Numbered from the stretch's first letter, positions 6,753 through 14,899 are shown. The stretch is 64,000 bases of DNA from Izhakiella australiensis (GCF_002006995.1 NZ_MRUL01000010.1:1-64000); one strand, 5' to 3'. Notes: generated by a model from the sequence alone, not told the origin. Numbers and translations are program-made.

Positions 6753-7733
6753 TCAGAGGCTGATACCGCCTGAGAAAGGATTAAGCAAGACGGCATGTTG
6801 CAGATAGTCAGGCGCTACATGCGCATAAACCATTGTCTGCTGGATACTGGCGTGGCCAAGAATTTGTTGTAAGGCGATAATATTGCCCCCGTTCATCATG
6901 AACCAGCTTGCGAACGTATGCCGGAGCACATGCGTGGCCTGCCCGCGTGGTAAATCGGGCTTAACCTCTCTGAGCCGTTCGCAGAAGTTTTCATAATCAA
7001 CCCGGAACAGCGGCCCGGTGTCACTGGTCTTGATCTCACTCTCCAGTTCTTCCGATATCGGCACTATTCTCCGTTTCCCGTTTTTGGTCTTGAGGAACGT
7101 CACGCGCCCGTGATTAACCTGCTCACCCCGTAGCGTGCTGCCTTCGCCCCAGCGTGCGCCTGTACTGAGGCACAACAGTGCTACGCGCCGATCGTCGCCG
7201 GTCAACGTTTCCAGCAATCTGCCGATCTCTGATTTGGTTAGATAGGTCATGGCTGGGGGTGTTTCTTTCAGTGGTTCAAGCCCCTTGCAGGGGTTTTCCT
7301 TACTGAACTCTTCCATTTTGATCAAAGTGCTGAACATGCCGGAAAGCCGGTATATATCGCGGTTGATCGTAGCTGCGCTTATCCCATCTTCAAGCCGCTG
7401 GCTACGGTGCTGTGCAATCGTGCGTTTGCTCAACCGATTAACAGCCGGATCCCCCAGCGCCCTGATCGTCTTATTCAGGTGCCGCTTTTCTGTTTCGCCG
7501 TTTTCCTGCGTCTGACCGTACAGCAGCCACCAGGTGTCTAACAACTCGGTTAAGGTTCGGCGATCAACACTCGCGCCCAGCCACTCTTTTTTTTCGGCAT
7601 TCGCTATGACATAGCGCTCAAAGAGCACAGCCTCCTGTTTCCTGTCAAATATCCTGCGAAAGCGCTTACCGCTGCGTCCTCTGGCATAGATATCGACTTC
7701 ATAACGCCCGTCAGTCCGTTTTTTTATGGTCAT
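6753..7733 (-). CDS. P2/186-type tyrosine recombinase inside the satellite
   Basis: A 326-residue integrase unlike the two P4-type ones. N-terminal beta-strand arm domain (MTIKKRTDGRYEVDIYARGRSGKRFRR), a SAM-like core-binding domain, then the catalytic domain with Arg in STGARWGEG, box II HVLRHTFASWFM and nucleophile Tyr in QTMVYAH. All expected catalytic residues are present. It follows the primase-helicase gene by 15 bases on the same strand, so the two are probably cotranscribed. In P4 this slot holds the copy-number gene cnr. Possible roles: integration at a second site, or resolution of multimers during plasmid-like replication. No att site for it was recognised. Confidence 0.85.
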   Translation of the reverse strand: MTIKKRTDGRYEVDIYARGRSGKRFRRIFDRKQEAVLFERYVIANAEKKEWLGASVDRRTLTELLDTWWLLYGQTQENGETEKRHLNKTIRALGDPAVNRLSKRTIAQHRSQRLEDGISAATINRDIYRLSGMFSTLIKMEEFSKENPCKGLEPLKETPPAMTYLTKSEIGRLLETLTGDDRRVALLCLSTGARWGEGSTLRGEQVNHGRVTFLKTKNGKRRIVPISEELESEIKTSDTGPLFRVDYENFCERLREVKPDLPRGQATHVLRHTFASWFMMNGGNIIALQQILGHASIQQTMVYAHVAPDYLQHAVLLNPFSGGISL

Positions 7734-7748
7734 ATTACTGTCCCTCTG

Positions 7749-10418
7749 CTACTGAGCGCCCGGCACTTTGAAAATCCAGCATTTCACCTGCTCAGGCTCT
7801 TTCGGGCCAGCTTCGCCACGCCCCTGATTTGCCAGCTCGGAAACCTTACTCCTTACCGTCTTCTGGCCTGTACATGGCCGCATACGCCCGCTTTTCAGGT
7901 AATCCTGGATCTCTTTCGCCGGAGGGATATTGACACGCTGCATAGCAGCCACACGCATCAGGTGAGGGAAGTTAATGGCGATCTCGTCGCGATTATCTTT
8001 CCCAAAATGATTGACGCCAAAACGCTCCAGGCTATTAAGATAATCAAAGGCATCCCAGAACTCACGGACAACGGGAATGTCGGCTTCCAGAGATTTAACC
8101 CGTTCCACGGCCATCACGGTAAGCTGTTCGCAGGTGCGATCGAGACGCCCTGCCGGGATATCCAGAACGCAGGCCAGTGCCCTCACACAACCAATCATCT
8201 GGGCATGGTTTTTGGCGATACGGATATGACGAATATCAGGGTGCTGTTCCAGTCTGATTTTTTCGGCCTCAAAGACTTCCTGCACAACAGACAGTATCTC
8301 ACCTTCCCGGCATACCGCCCGGATCATGAAGCCAGATGCCTGATCAACTGGCAGGCGCTCAAGGCGCTCAGCCGCCGCTCTGGTCAGTGAAGACTGGCGC
8401 CGTTTATCCGTAAAAATATGAATAATGCGCTCCAGTACCGCTGGGGAGGCGTTAACAGTGGCGTTTTGCGCAATGACAATACTCCCCCTGAATGGTGGAT
8501 CTCTGGTTTCGTTGTTATTGGCCTTAACACCCAGCACCCGCAAGCCTCGCCCGTTATATAGTGGTTTCAGTTCATCGAAATCAAATCCCCGCAGCTTCTT
8601 TGTGTCCTGAGCGCGATCGCCTTCAAGCAACACGACAGGCAGGTTTGCCACCTGAGCAAAATTGCGATAAATGCCAGCAACGGAACCTTTTGAGGGGTCA
8701 ATACCTTCGTAACTGTCCCGGCCACAGAGCCGCCAGAGAAAATCAATAAGCGTTGATTTTCCTGTTCCCGGCTCACCGATAATTTCCAGAAAGGGAAAGC
8801 TGGCCTGCTGTTCACGTATCTGTTCAGCGAAGAATGTTCCCAGCCAGAATGCCAGCGCGATATAGCCATTTTCACCAAAGGCCGTCCAGATATCATCAAC
8901 CCAGCCGAATGAAAGGGAATTTTCATCCGGGTTAATATTGATTACCGGAGAGCGGCTCAGAGTCTTGATATTCATCCCGCTGATCTCAAAGTAATCCTCA
9001 CTGTTCAGCGAATAAACTTTGCCGTTATGTATCGCCTGCGTATTAAATATCCATGCCTTCCAGTCCCTGTTATATCCAATAAAATCCTGTGTTTTTACCT
9101 CTTTAATCCTTGGCAGATCCTTTTTAATCAGGCCGTCAAGCTGCTGGCTGGTTCCGGTATAAAGAGCACCTTTTGCCACATGGAGAAGACGCTTTTTAAA
9201 TTCAGAGGCCGAAGAAATCTGCGCTGCGGTAAAGGAGTCTTTCACTGCGGGCGTATTTCCGGGGAAGGCAATACGGAAATAGTACCAGGACTCGTCAGTC
9301 ACTGACGAACGCATAAAATACAGCGGTGTCGGATTGCAGTTAGCAATCTCCTTAATTGCGCCAGACTCCTTGAGTGCAACACTCCGGGCCTCACGCTCAT
9401 CACGAATATTACGTTCCCCCATAATGCGCTCTACCGCTCTCATATGGCGCTCAATATCCAGCTTAAACCAGTACACGCTGTTCCCGTATTCAAAGTGAAA
9501 TTCAGGGCGTTCATTATGTTCAAACATGCGAAGCGCCTTATCCCTGGCGCTCTCGGCCAGAAGTAGATCACCGTAATAGCGATATTCTTTCTGGTGGCGT
9601 TTGGTTAACTTGCCGGTCAGGTGATGATCGTTCCAGTCGGCTTTACTGCTGCCTTGCGCCGGAAGTGCGGCAACGGCTTTCCAGCCTTGTTCACGACTCC
9701 GGGCCACATGTCGGCGTATAGCAGACTCCCCTGCTTTACCGTTATCGAGCGCCCAGACGAGAAACGGCTTTTCTTTGCCCTGGTATAGTTGAGCAAGCGC
9801 TTTAAGCGCAGCTTCCGGGTAGTTACCAGCAGTCATAATGGAAACAGCAGGAGTATCATTCTGATAAAGGCTTATGGCATCAAAAATTCCTTCTGTCAGC
9901 CAGAGGCAACGGACGTTAGCCATGTCCAGCGCTGGCGGAACCCACCAGTGACCGGCATATTTACCATGGAAGTTAGCCTTACGATCAAAGCGTTCTGGCT
10001 TGTCAATAATCCGCTCCCACCAGATACCATCAGACAGGGCAAAGCGAACAGTTGCACTTCCCATACCGCCCTTATGGTAGCTTTCCTGCGTGTAGCACCC
10101 CTTTAACCGGGAAGTATCCAGCCCTCTGGCTTCCCTCAGATAGGCTTCCGCAGCGGCAAAAGGCTGCTCAGGCGTGCTCTCATAGCGATCTGACCATGAA
10201 TTAAATAATTCAGGGTAGAGCGACTTAACTGACAAATCAGCGCCACAATTATTTTCACGGCCACAACGCAGCACCCATGGATTTTCCATGCTGGTAAAGA
10301 GTTCTTTCTTGTTACATTCAGGACAAATACCCGAGCGCAAATAGCCATTTTGCTCTTTAAACTTGAAATCATGCACCAGTCGCTTTATGATTTCCGGGCG
10401 TAAATCTTTTCTGTTCAT
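7749..10418 (-). CDS. Alpha-type DNA primase-helicase (satellite replication protein)
   Basis: An 889-residue replication protein. Residues 30-60 form a CHC2-like zinc finger (CPEC at 32-35, C52, C58). A Toprim-like primase domain carries LTEGIFDA at 174-181 and VWALDNGKAG at 221-230. The C-terminal half is a superfamily 3/DUF927-like helicase with Walker A GEPGTGKST (548-556), Walker B-like LPVVLLEGDR (593-602) and a distal arginine-rich part. This is the domain order of P4 alpha-type proteins, which prime, unwind and bind the origin. Its likely target is the GTAAC cluster about 1.3 kb downstream. It is preceded by a hairpin and followed by the P2-type integrase in the same direction. Full length, no frameshift. 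Confidence 0.9.
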   Translation of the reverse strand: MNRKDLRPEIIKRLVHDFKFKEQNGYLRSGICPECNKKELFTSMENPWVLRCGRENNCGADLSVKSLYPELFNSWSDRYESTPEQPFAAAEAYLREARGLDTSRLKGCYTQESYHKGGMGSATVRFALSDGIWWERIIDKPERFDRKANFHGKYAGHWWVPPALDMANVRCLWLTEGIFDAISLYQNDTPAVSIMTAGNYPEAALKALAQLYQGKEKPFLVWALDNGKAGESAIRRHVARSREQGWKAVAALPAQGSSKADWNDHHLTGKLTKRHQKEYRYYGDLLLAESARDKALRMFEHNERPEFHFEYGNSVYWFKLDIERHMRAVERIMGERNIRDEREARSVALKESGAIKEIANCNPTPLYFMRSSVTDESWYYFRIAFPGNTPAVKDSFTAAQISSASEFKKRLLHVAKGALYTGTSQQLDGLIKKDLPRIKEVKTQDFIGYNRDWKAWIFNTQAIHNGKVYSLNSEDYFEISGMNIKTLSRSPVININPDENSLSFGWVDDIWTAFGENGYIALAFWLGTFFAEQIREQQASFPFLEIIGEPGTGKSTLIDFLWRLCGRDSYEGIDPSKGSVAGIYRNFAQVANLPVVLLEGDRAQDTKKLRGFDFDELKPLYNGRGLRVLGVKANNNETRDPPFRGSIVIAQNATVNASPAVLERIIHIFTDKRRQSSLTRAAAERLERLPVDQASGFMIRAVCREGEILSVVQEVFEAEKIRLEQHPDIRHIRIAKNHAQMIGCVRALACVLDIPAGRLDRTCEQLTVMAVERVKSLEADIPVVREFWDAFDYLNSLERFGVNHFGKDNRDEIAINFPHLMRVAAMQRVNIPPAKEIQDYLKSGRMRPCTGQKTVRSKVSELANQGRGEAGPKEPEQVKCWIFKVPGAQ

Positions 10419-10430
10419 ATAAAATCCTTA

Positions 10431-10460
10431 AGCGCCGCTCACTACGGCGCTTTTTGTTTT
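10431..10460 (+). terminator. Hairpin with T-run just upstream of the primase gene
   Basis: AGCGCCG-N7-CGGCGCT followed on the plus strand by TTTTTGTTTT. On the minus strand, the coding direction, the stem forms too but is followed by TTAAGG, so it may act as a leader structure 13 bases before the primase start codon rather than as a stop. Confidence 0.5.
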
Positions 10461-10824
10461 AAAGATTCCCGTCTGTATCTTCGTTATCTTCAATATTTTT
10501 GGTTCGGCATCCCCGGATTAATTCAAGTCCGTTCTGAATATCATTTTGTGAAAATATCCCGCCCGGCTCGCATAAATCAGCCTTGATTGAAAGAAGCTCC
10601 CCGTAGAGAATGGAGAAAAGGCTTCCCATTTGCTTTGCAAGAATTACATTGTCACACTTCATTTCAGCTTTGGCGTCAAGAAGTGTTTCAACCATTCCGG
10701 TAATATCAATTACTTTTTCGAGGCGATCATTACTGTCCTCAGAAAACAACCAGCAATAATCACGGTTATATGGTTGGCGACGGTTAGTCTGTTTTTCATT
10801 CACATTTAAATTAATTTGAGACAT
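10459..10824 (-). CDS. Hypothetical protein of the satellite
   Basis: A 121-residue acidic, soluble protein not recognised by me. The middle (VETLLDAKAEMKCDNVILAKQMGSLFSILYGELLSIKADL) looks helical. The C-terminus is acidic (NIEDNEDTDGNL). It lies between the train of overlapping small genes and the primase gene, on the same strand. The position suggests an early accessory function. Confidence 0.65.
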   Translation of the reverse strand: MSQINLNVNEKQTNRRQPYNRDYCWLFSEDSNDRLEKVIDITGMVETLLDAKAEMKCDNVILAKQMGSLFSILYGELLSIKADLCEPGGIFSQNDIQNGLELIRGCRTKNIEDNEDTDGNL

Positions 10825-10877
10825 AAAACCCCCTGACCATTTACGGTCATAAAATCTTTAAATAGCTTATCGGTTTA

Positions 10878-11108
10878 TCAGCGCGGAATGCTGAATAAAG
10901 GCGTGGTTATTTCCAGCACCCTAAGCGCTTTAAAATGCGTTAATCCTTCCCAGCGTAACTGAGCCGTAGCCCGGATTATTGCATCATCGCGATTAAGCGC
11001 CTCAACCGTCACCTGTGCGCTGCGCGTAAGACCTTTGCGCGTCACCGCATAACCGGAAACCTGATAAGATTTATTCCTCTTTAGTTTACCGCGAAAGATA
11101 TCAGCCAT
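10878..11108 (-). CDS. Hypothetical small basic protein
   Basis: A 76-residue basic protein (FRGKLKRNKSYQVSGYAVTRKGLTRSAQVTVEALNRDDAIIRATAQLRWEG). Not recognised; the alternating pattern suggests a small beta-alpha-beta fold. Its ATG overlaps the stop of the gene before it by 8 bases (ATGGCTGA), which points to translational coupling. Confidence 0.65.
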   Translation of the reverse strand: MADIFRGKLKRNKSYQVSGYAVTRKGLTRSAQVTVEALNRDDAIIRATAQLRWEGLTHFKALRVLEITTPLFSIPR

Positions 11109-11295
11109 GTTTCACCTTCCCGACCGTTACTGTGTATTCATTATCATCAGCATATTTTCCGTTGCAGGTAATAACATCAGCCATCTTACAGGCCGCTTTC
11201 ACCGCCTTAGCGGATGATTTATATTTCTGCGTGCTCTGATAATTTTTTATTTCGCCCGTAATAACGTTACGGCAGGTAATGAAAAGTTTATACAT
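11101..11295 (-). CDS. Hypothetical small protein, paralogue of its neighbour
   Basis: 64 residues beginning MYKLFITCRNVITGE. The start at 11295 has GGAGG 6 bases upstream; the longer frame to 11310 does not. It resembles the preceding product (MFKLLITLINHEAGD): same opening M-[YF]-K-L-x-I-T, a K-[ST] turn, and A-x(3)-A-x-K-M-A in the helix. The two are probably tandem duplicates. It overlaps both neighbours by 8 bases. Function unknown. Confidence 0.65.
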   Translation of the reverse strand: MYKLFITCRNVITGEIKNYQSTQKYKSSAKAVKAACKMADVITCNGKYADDNEYTVTVGKVKHG

Positions 11296-11479
11296 TTCCG
11301 GCCTCCGCAATTTTCACAATACATTCATGTGTTACGGTGCCGGTGGCATTCTTATGGATATACGCCATTTTCTTTGCGTTATTCCATGCAGCTTCGCGGG
11401 TTTTATAGCGGCCATTGTGAACCAGTTCGCGCCGGTCGCCAGCTTCGTGATTAATCAGGGTGATAAGCAGTTTAAACAT
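11288..11479 (-). CDS. Hypothetical small protein, paralogue of its neighbour
   Basis: 63 residues beginning MFKLLITLINHEAGDRREL. The start at 11479 is chosen for GAGGTGG upstream and because an 8-base overlap (ATGTTTAA) with the preceding gene then matches the next two junctions. Pattern beta-beta-alpha-beta with NGRYKTREAAWNNAKKMA as the helix. Similar to the product of 11101-11295. Function unknown. Confidence 0.65.
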   Translation of the reverse strand: MFKLLITLINHEAGDRRELVHNGRYKTREAAWNNAKKMAYIHKNATGTVTHECIVKIAEAGNV

Positions 11480-12068
11480 GAGCCACCTCACGAACCGGCA
11501 GACGGCCAGCAAAGGAGGCAACAAAATCACGCGCTATGGTGCGTCGTGCGCTCATGAAATCAGGGGCAGTGACTTCCTCGCGGTGGGGTTTAGCCGACAC
11601 GTCAGAACGGCGTACAGCGAGAAAAAGCCAGACAAACTGAGGATGTGAGTGAATTGGGGTAGTAGCCATAAGGCAACCTCCGATAACAACATAATCATTG
11701 CTATCGCCGAAGCTGCTAATCTTCATGATGGCGATAGCCCAGACGGGGTTAGCAGTACCGGCGTTATCGGAAACCGGCCAGCCCGAAAGCTGCCCCGCCT
11801 GAGCTACCATTGACAAGGCGGCATAGTGTAACGAAAGGCGCAGGAAAGAGCGATTCAAACCTGTACCGGATACGTAACACCACGCCATAAAATGGCGCAC
11901 TGTGGCGTTGGTTGCGACGTAAAAAAAGACGCATGGCGCGTCTGTCGTCGCCGATAACATACACGGGCTGCTAATCCCGGTTGCCCATTGAGGGGCAACG
12001 TCTGGATTCTGCAATCCATCAGGCGCAGTTGTCAAACGGTATTTCCTATTATTTTTAGCGTATGTCAT
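11472..12068 (-). CDS. Ash/Icd-like P4 protein (host cell-division inhibitor family)
   Basis: The C-terminal 65 residues (MATTPIHSHPQFVWLFLAVRR ... ARRTIARDFVASFAGRLPV) match the Icd-like proteins found in P4-type elements, named after an inhibitor of host cell division. The upstream part in the same frame (APCVFFYVATNATVRHFMAWC, then GQLSGWPVSDNAGTANPVWA) resembles the Ash family, which usually lies at the same place. Two forms may be made: a 198-residue one from 12068 and a 65-residue one from the internal ATG at 11669, which has GAGG 7 bases upstream and is the better start. It is first of a run of genes that overlap by 8 bases each and sits between alpA and the primase gene. Confidence 0.6.
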   Translation of the reverse strand: MTYAKNNRKYRLTTAPDGLQNPDVAPQWATGISSPCMLSATTDAPCVFFYVATNATVRHFMAWCYVSGTGLNRSFLRLSLHYAALSMVAQAGQLSGWPVSDNAGTANPVWAIAIMKISSFGDSNDYVVIGGCLMATTPIHSHPQFVWLFLAVRRSDVSAKPHREEVTAPDFMSARRTIARDFVASFAGRLPVREVAHV

Positions 12069-12142
12069 AATGATCTCGGTTTAGTTGCACTTCATGTAAG
12101 GTTTTCCGGCTCAAGTGAAAACCATATGGGGAGATACTTCCC

Positions 12143-12173
12143 AAGCCCGTCAGTTCTTGCTGGCGGGCTTTTT
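12143..12173. ncRNA. Strong hairpin in the alpA-ash leader, candidate CI-type immunity RNA
   Basis: AAGCCCGtCAG-N6-CTGgCGGGCTT, with a T-run on the plus strand and an A-run before it on the minus strand. It lies directly after alpA and before the Ash/Icd ORF. P4 controls lysogeny through a small RNA (CI) cut from the leader at a comparable position, and GCCCGCCAGCAAG-like words are common there. Structure seen; RNA role inferred. Confidence 0.35.
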
Positions 12174-12175
12174 CA

Positions 12176-12406
12176 TTAGCGCTGTTCATACCTGCCACCA
12201 CGTGATGCAGATATTTGCTCTTTAATCCAGTGATCGACTTCGCTTTCAATAAATGAAATTGCGCGGGTTCCAATTTTAACCGGGCGTGGGAAAGCATTCT
12301 TAGAAAGCTGCTTATATAGCCAGGCTTTGCTACGTTGCACACGACGTAAAACTTCTTTTGCGGATATAAGGGTCTGATAAATATCTTGATTGTTCGTATA
12401 TTCCAT
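12176..12406 (-). CDS. AlpA-family transcriptional regulator / excisionase (Vis-like)
   Basis: A 76-residue winged-helix protein of the AlpA family: ISAKEVLRRVQRSKAWLYKQLSKNAFPRPVKIGTRAISFIESEVDHWIKEQ. The words KAWLY, FPRPVKIG and the final W-I are family marks. In P4-type elements such proteins (Vis) repress leftward transcription and act as directionality factor for the integrase. The start at 12406 is set by AAGGA 6 bases upstream. A set of 20-bp phased repeats lies just upstream (12481-12532) and may be its operator. Confidence 0.85.
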   Translation of the reverse strand: MEYTNNQDIYQTLISAKEVLRRVQRSKAWLYKQLSKNAFPRPVKIGTRAISFIESEVDHWIKEQISASRGGRYEQR

Positions 12407-12785
12407 GCTGATTCCTTGTGTTCTTCTCAAGTACACAATGACTGTAAACGCAGGGAATAACGGATTCTAGCGATAATGGAATCTATTGAAATGATATGTG
12501 ATTCTATTGAAAAGTGTTGAATTCTATTGAAACGTAATGGAATTGAATTTTCAGATAAAGCGACGAAAACTAAGTACTAAACAAATGCTCTACTTCCTAA
12601 AAATCAAATGGTTATCGAATAACCCTCTTAAAAACAAACCTCTTTACTCACACCTCCTGAGAGGCTTGTAGGGATTTATAGAGGCTTATAAAGCTCTATT
12701 AGCCCCTTACCACCCGTTATCACCCTTTATAGCTCCCTATCCTTAAGCAGAAGCATTGAACAGAACAATTAATCTAATAAATAAC
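12407..12785. other. Control region upstream of alpA with phased repeats
   Basis: No gene seen in these 380 bases. They hold three copies of ATtCTATTGAA in 20-bp phase (12481, 12501, 12521), an imperfect palindrome TAGAGGCTTATAAAGCTCTA (about 12679-12698) and a run of similar GAGGCTT/TATAG words to 12750. The base composition is AT-rich. Probably the main leftward promoter region plus operators. Confidence 0.5.
12481..12532. repeat. ATTCTATTGAAA repeats in 20-bp phase
   Basis: Copies at 12481 (ATCTATTGAA), 12501 and 12521 (both ATTCTATTGAAA). The spacing is exactly two helix turns. They lie 75-125 bp upstream of the alpA start. Candidate operators for AlpA or a superinfection repressor. Confidence 0.6.
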
Positions 12786-13427
12786 TTATTTGCCATACTT
12801 AATAATATCCCTCGCAATTTTTACTTTCTTATAAAAAGTCGCTTGTTTTATTCCCTCTAGGGATATGTTACGTTCTTGGCATAATGAGATAATGTCATTG
12901 TAGATCACGCTTAAATCCGTATAGCTTGCTTTCCCATATTTACTCAATAGTTCTATTAACAATGCAATCAACTTCCAATTATTATTGTCTTCATCCTCTT
13001 TACGATATTGCCCTCTGCCGTTATTTCTGAGCCTTTTCCCAACCTCATACAACTCATTACCACCTAATGTGATTAAGACATTAGCCCAATCTTTATCTTT
13101 TACTATCTGCTGCACAGCGACATTTATTCTTTCTTTAACCTCTAAAGGTACAATATCTTCCCTTTGAAAGATGTATGCCGCCGTTAATACTAAATTGGCT
13201 TCTATTCTTTTTTTAGCACTAACATTTTTATACTCATCAAATAGCTGTATATTTCTTGTTATAGCAGACCTTAACTTGTGGACATCTTTTAACTGCTCAG
13301 AAGATAAATCCTTCTCGCTAACATCATAGTCAAACCCGTACATTACCAATGCAACTTCATGCGGCATAAGGTAAGTTAATCGTTTAAAATAAAAATATTT
13401 ATCGTCTGTATTTACGTTATCCATCAT
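12786..13427 (-). CDS. AT-rich orphan gene beside the integrase
   Basis: 213 residues, soluble, many Lys/Asn/Asp. I recognise no domain. It opens MMDNVNTDDKYFYFKRLTYLMPHEVALVMYGFD, has a helical middle (VKERINVAVQQIVKDKDWANVLI) and ends LEGIKQATFYKKVKIARDIIKYGK, which could be a basic DNA-contacting helix. The base composition is visibly more AT-rich than its neighbours, which suggests separate import. The slot next to the integrase is where P4-like satellites often carry variable cargo such as anti-phage genes, so a defence or superinfection role is possible but not shown. GGGGGAG precedes two ATG codons (13427, 13424); either may be used. Confidence 0.7.
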   Translation of the reverse strand: MMDNVNTDDKYFYFKRLTYLMPHEVALVMYGFDYDVSEKDLSSEQLKDVHKLRSAITRNIQLFDEYKNVSAKKRIEANLVLTAAYIFQREDIVPLEVKERINVAVQQIVKDKDWANVLITLGGNELYEVGKRLRNNGRGQYRKEDEDNNNWKLIALLIELLSKYGKASYTDLSVIYNDIISLCQERNISLEGIKQATFYKKVKIARDIIKYGK

Positions 13428-13473
13428 CTCCCCCGTAGCTATTCATAACTTTAAAATTAAGGTATTACTTAAA

Positions 13474-14736
13474 CTATTTCCCGTGAACGCGCGCAAAATC
13501 ATATGGTGTAATAGCGCAATTCTTGTTGGCATCAATGTAATCAGCCCACCATTGCAGCATTAATCGTCTTTCTTCAATATACTCAGAAGTATGCATATAT
13601 GAACCTTTCACGTGTTTTCTTTCAACGTGGCTTAGTTGTCTTTCAATGGCATCATCATTCCATAGTTTCGACTCGCTTAGTGCACCACGCGCCATAGTTC
13701 TGAAGCCATGCCCACATACTTCTGTTTTCGTATCATATCCCATTACACGCAAGGCGCTATTTACTGTATTTTCACTCATTACTTTTTTAGGGTCGTGATC
13801 GCTGGGAAATATAACCTCGCCTTTGCCGCTCAAGGCATGTAAACGTTTAAAAATATCAAATGCCTGTTTGCTAAGCGGAACAATATGTTCAGTTTTCATC
13901 TTCATCCCACGCTCAGAGTGTTTTACGCCGGGAATAGGCTTACGAATTCCGGGTATCGTCCACTCACTTCGTTCAAAGTTAATTTCACTCCAGCGAGCAA
14001 AACGCATCTCACTTGAACGAATAAATGTGAGTAGCGTTAATTCAACGGCAAGCCGTGTTATTAGTCGCCCTTTATAGCGCGATAATCTTTCAAGAAACTC
14101 AGGGATTCTTTTTGGGGGTAGCGCTGGATGATGGGTCGCCTTAACGCTTAAAAGCGCTCCAGCCATATCACTGGCAGGATTTGATTCAAGAAGGTCATTC
14201 TGCACACCGAAACGCATAATTGCGGTTACGCGCTGCATCAGTCGCTGCGCAACATCATGTTTACCTGCCGTATCGACAGCTTTGATCGGATTGAGAAGCT
14301 GGCTGGTTCTCAGTGTTCTGGCGTCAATTTGACCTATCGAGGGGAAAATATACTGCTCAAGCGTCAGCAGAACGCGACGGCTATGATCTTCGCTCCAGGT
14401 TAGGTTACTTGCGTGCCATTGCCTTGCGATAGTCTCAAATAAATATGCCCCCTCAATTTCAGCTTGTGCCCCCTTTTGCTCGGCTTTGGGGTCAATGCCC
14501 TGAGACAACAATTTCTTTGCTGCATCGCGCTTGCCCCGAGCCTCAGCCAAAGTGATCGTCGGGTATACACCAAAAGCGAGCCGATCTTCCTTTTTGTCAG
14601 ATGGGCGGCGATATTTCATACGCCAGTACTTGGAACCTTTAGGGGAGACTTCAAGATACAAGCCACCTCCATCAGCCATTTTATAGGCTTTCTCTTTCGG
14701 CTTTGCGGTCTCTATCTGGCGAGCGTTGAGTTTCAT
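13474..14736 (-). CDS. P4-type tyrosine integrase at leuX
   Basis: A 420-residue integrase closely related to the one at 1128-2396. It opens MKLNARQIETAKPKEKAYKMADGGGLYLEV, the usual N-terminus of this family, which fixes the start at 14736. The ribosome site is poor, and the frame continues upstream only into att-region sequence. Catalytic residues are all present: RSSEMRFARWSE (Arg), HGFRTMARG (HxxR box II) and Tyr in KGSYMHT. It would catalyse insertion and excision of the satellite at the leuX 3' end, 165 bases to its right. The gene points away from the tRNA, as is usual for tRNA-linked islands. Confidence 0.95.
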   Translation of the reverse strand: MKLNARQIETAKPKEKAYKMADGGGLYLEVSPKGSKYWRMKYRRPSDKKEDRLAFGVYPTITLAEARGKRDAAKKLLSQGIDPKAEQKGAQAEIEGAYLFETIARQWHASNLTWSEDHSRRVLLTLEQYIFPSIGQIDARTLRTSQLLNPIKAVDTAGKHDVAQRLMQRVTAIMRFGVQNDLLESNPASDMAGALLSVKATHHPALPPKRIPEFLERLSRYKGRLITRLAVELTLLTFIRSSEMRFARWSEINFERSEWTIPGIRKPIPGVKHSERGMKMKTEHIVPLSKQAFDIFKRLHALSGKGEVIFPSDHDPKKVMSENTVNSALRVMGYDTKTEVCGHGFRTMARGALSESKLWNDDAIERQLSHVERKHVKGSYMHTSEYIEERRLMLQWWADYIDANKNCAITPYDFARVHGK

Positions 14737-14739
14737 TTT

Positions 14740-14786
14740 GGGGGCACAAATCCTGATCGAATTGACATGCCCCCGATTATGCCCCC
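14740..14786. repeat. TGCCCCC / GGGGGCA repeats, probable integrase arm sites (right end)
   Basis: ATGCCCCC at 14767-14774 and 14779-14786 (12 bp apart) and an inverted GGGGGCAC at 14740-14747. The 12-bp pair repeats the one at 2671-2690 near the left end. They lie between the integrase start codon and leuX. Confidence 0.5.
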
Positions 14787-14899
14787 AAAAGAGGGTAGAC
14801 CACAAGAGACCAACAAAGACCATGAAATACGTTAACTTGCTTGTTTTTAAGGATTTTTTCTAGAATTGCAGACTTCAAGGAACGTCAAAAGAAGTGTTA

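Noticed and set aside
12055-12342. 95-codon minus-strand frame overlapping alpA
   Set aside because: Overlaps the AlpA frame and the leader hairpin; likely chance, although its end lies in the immunity-RNA candidate.
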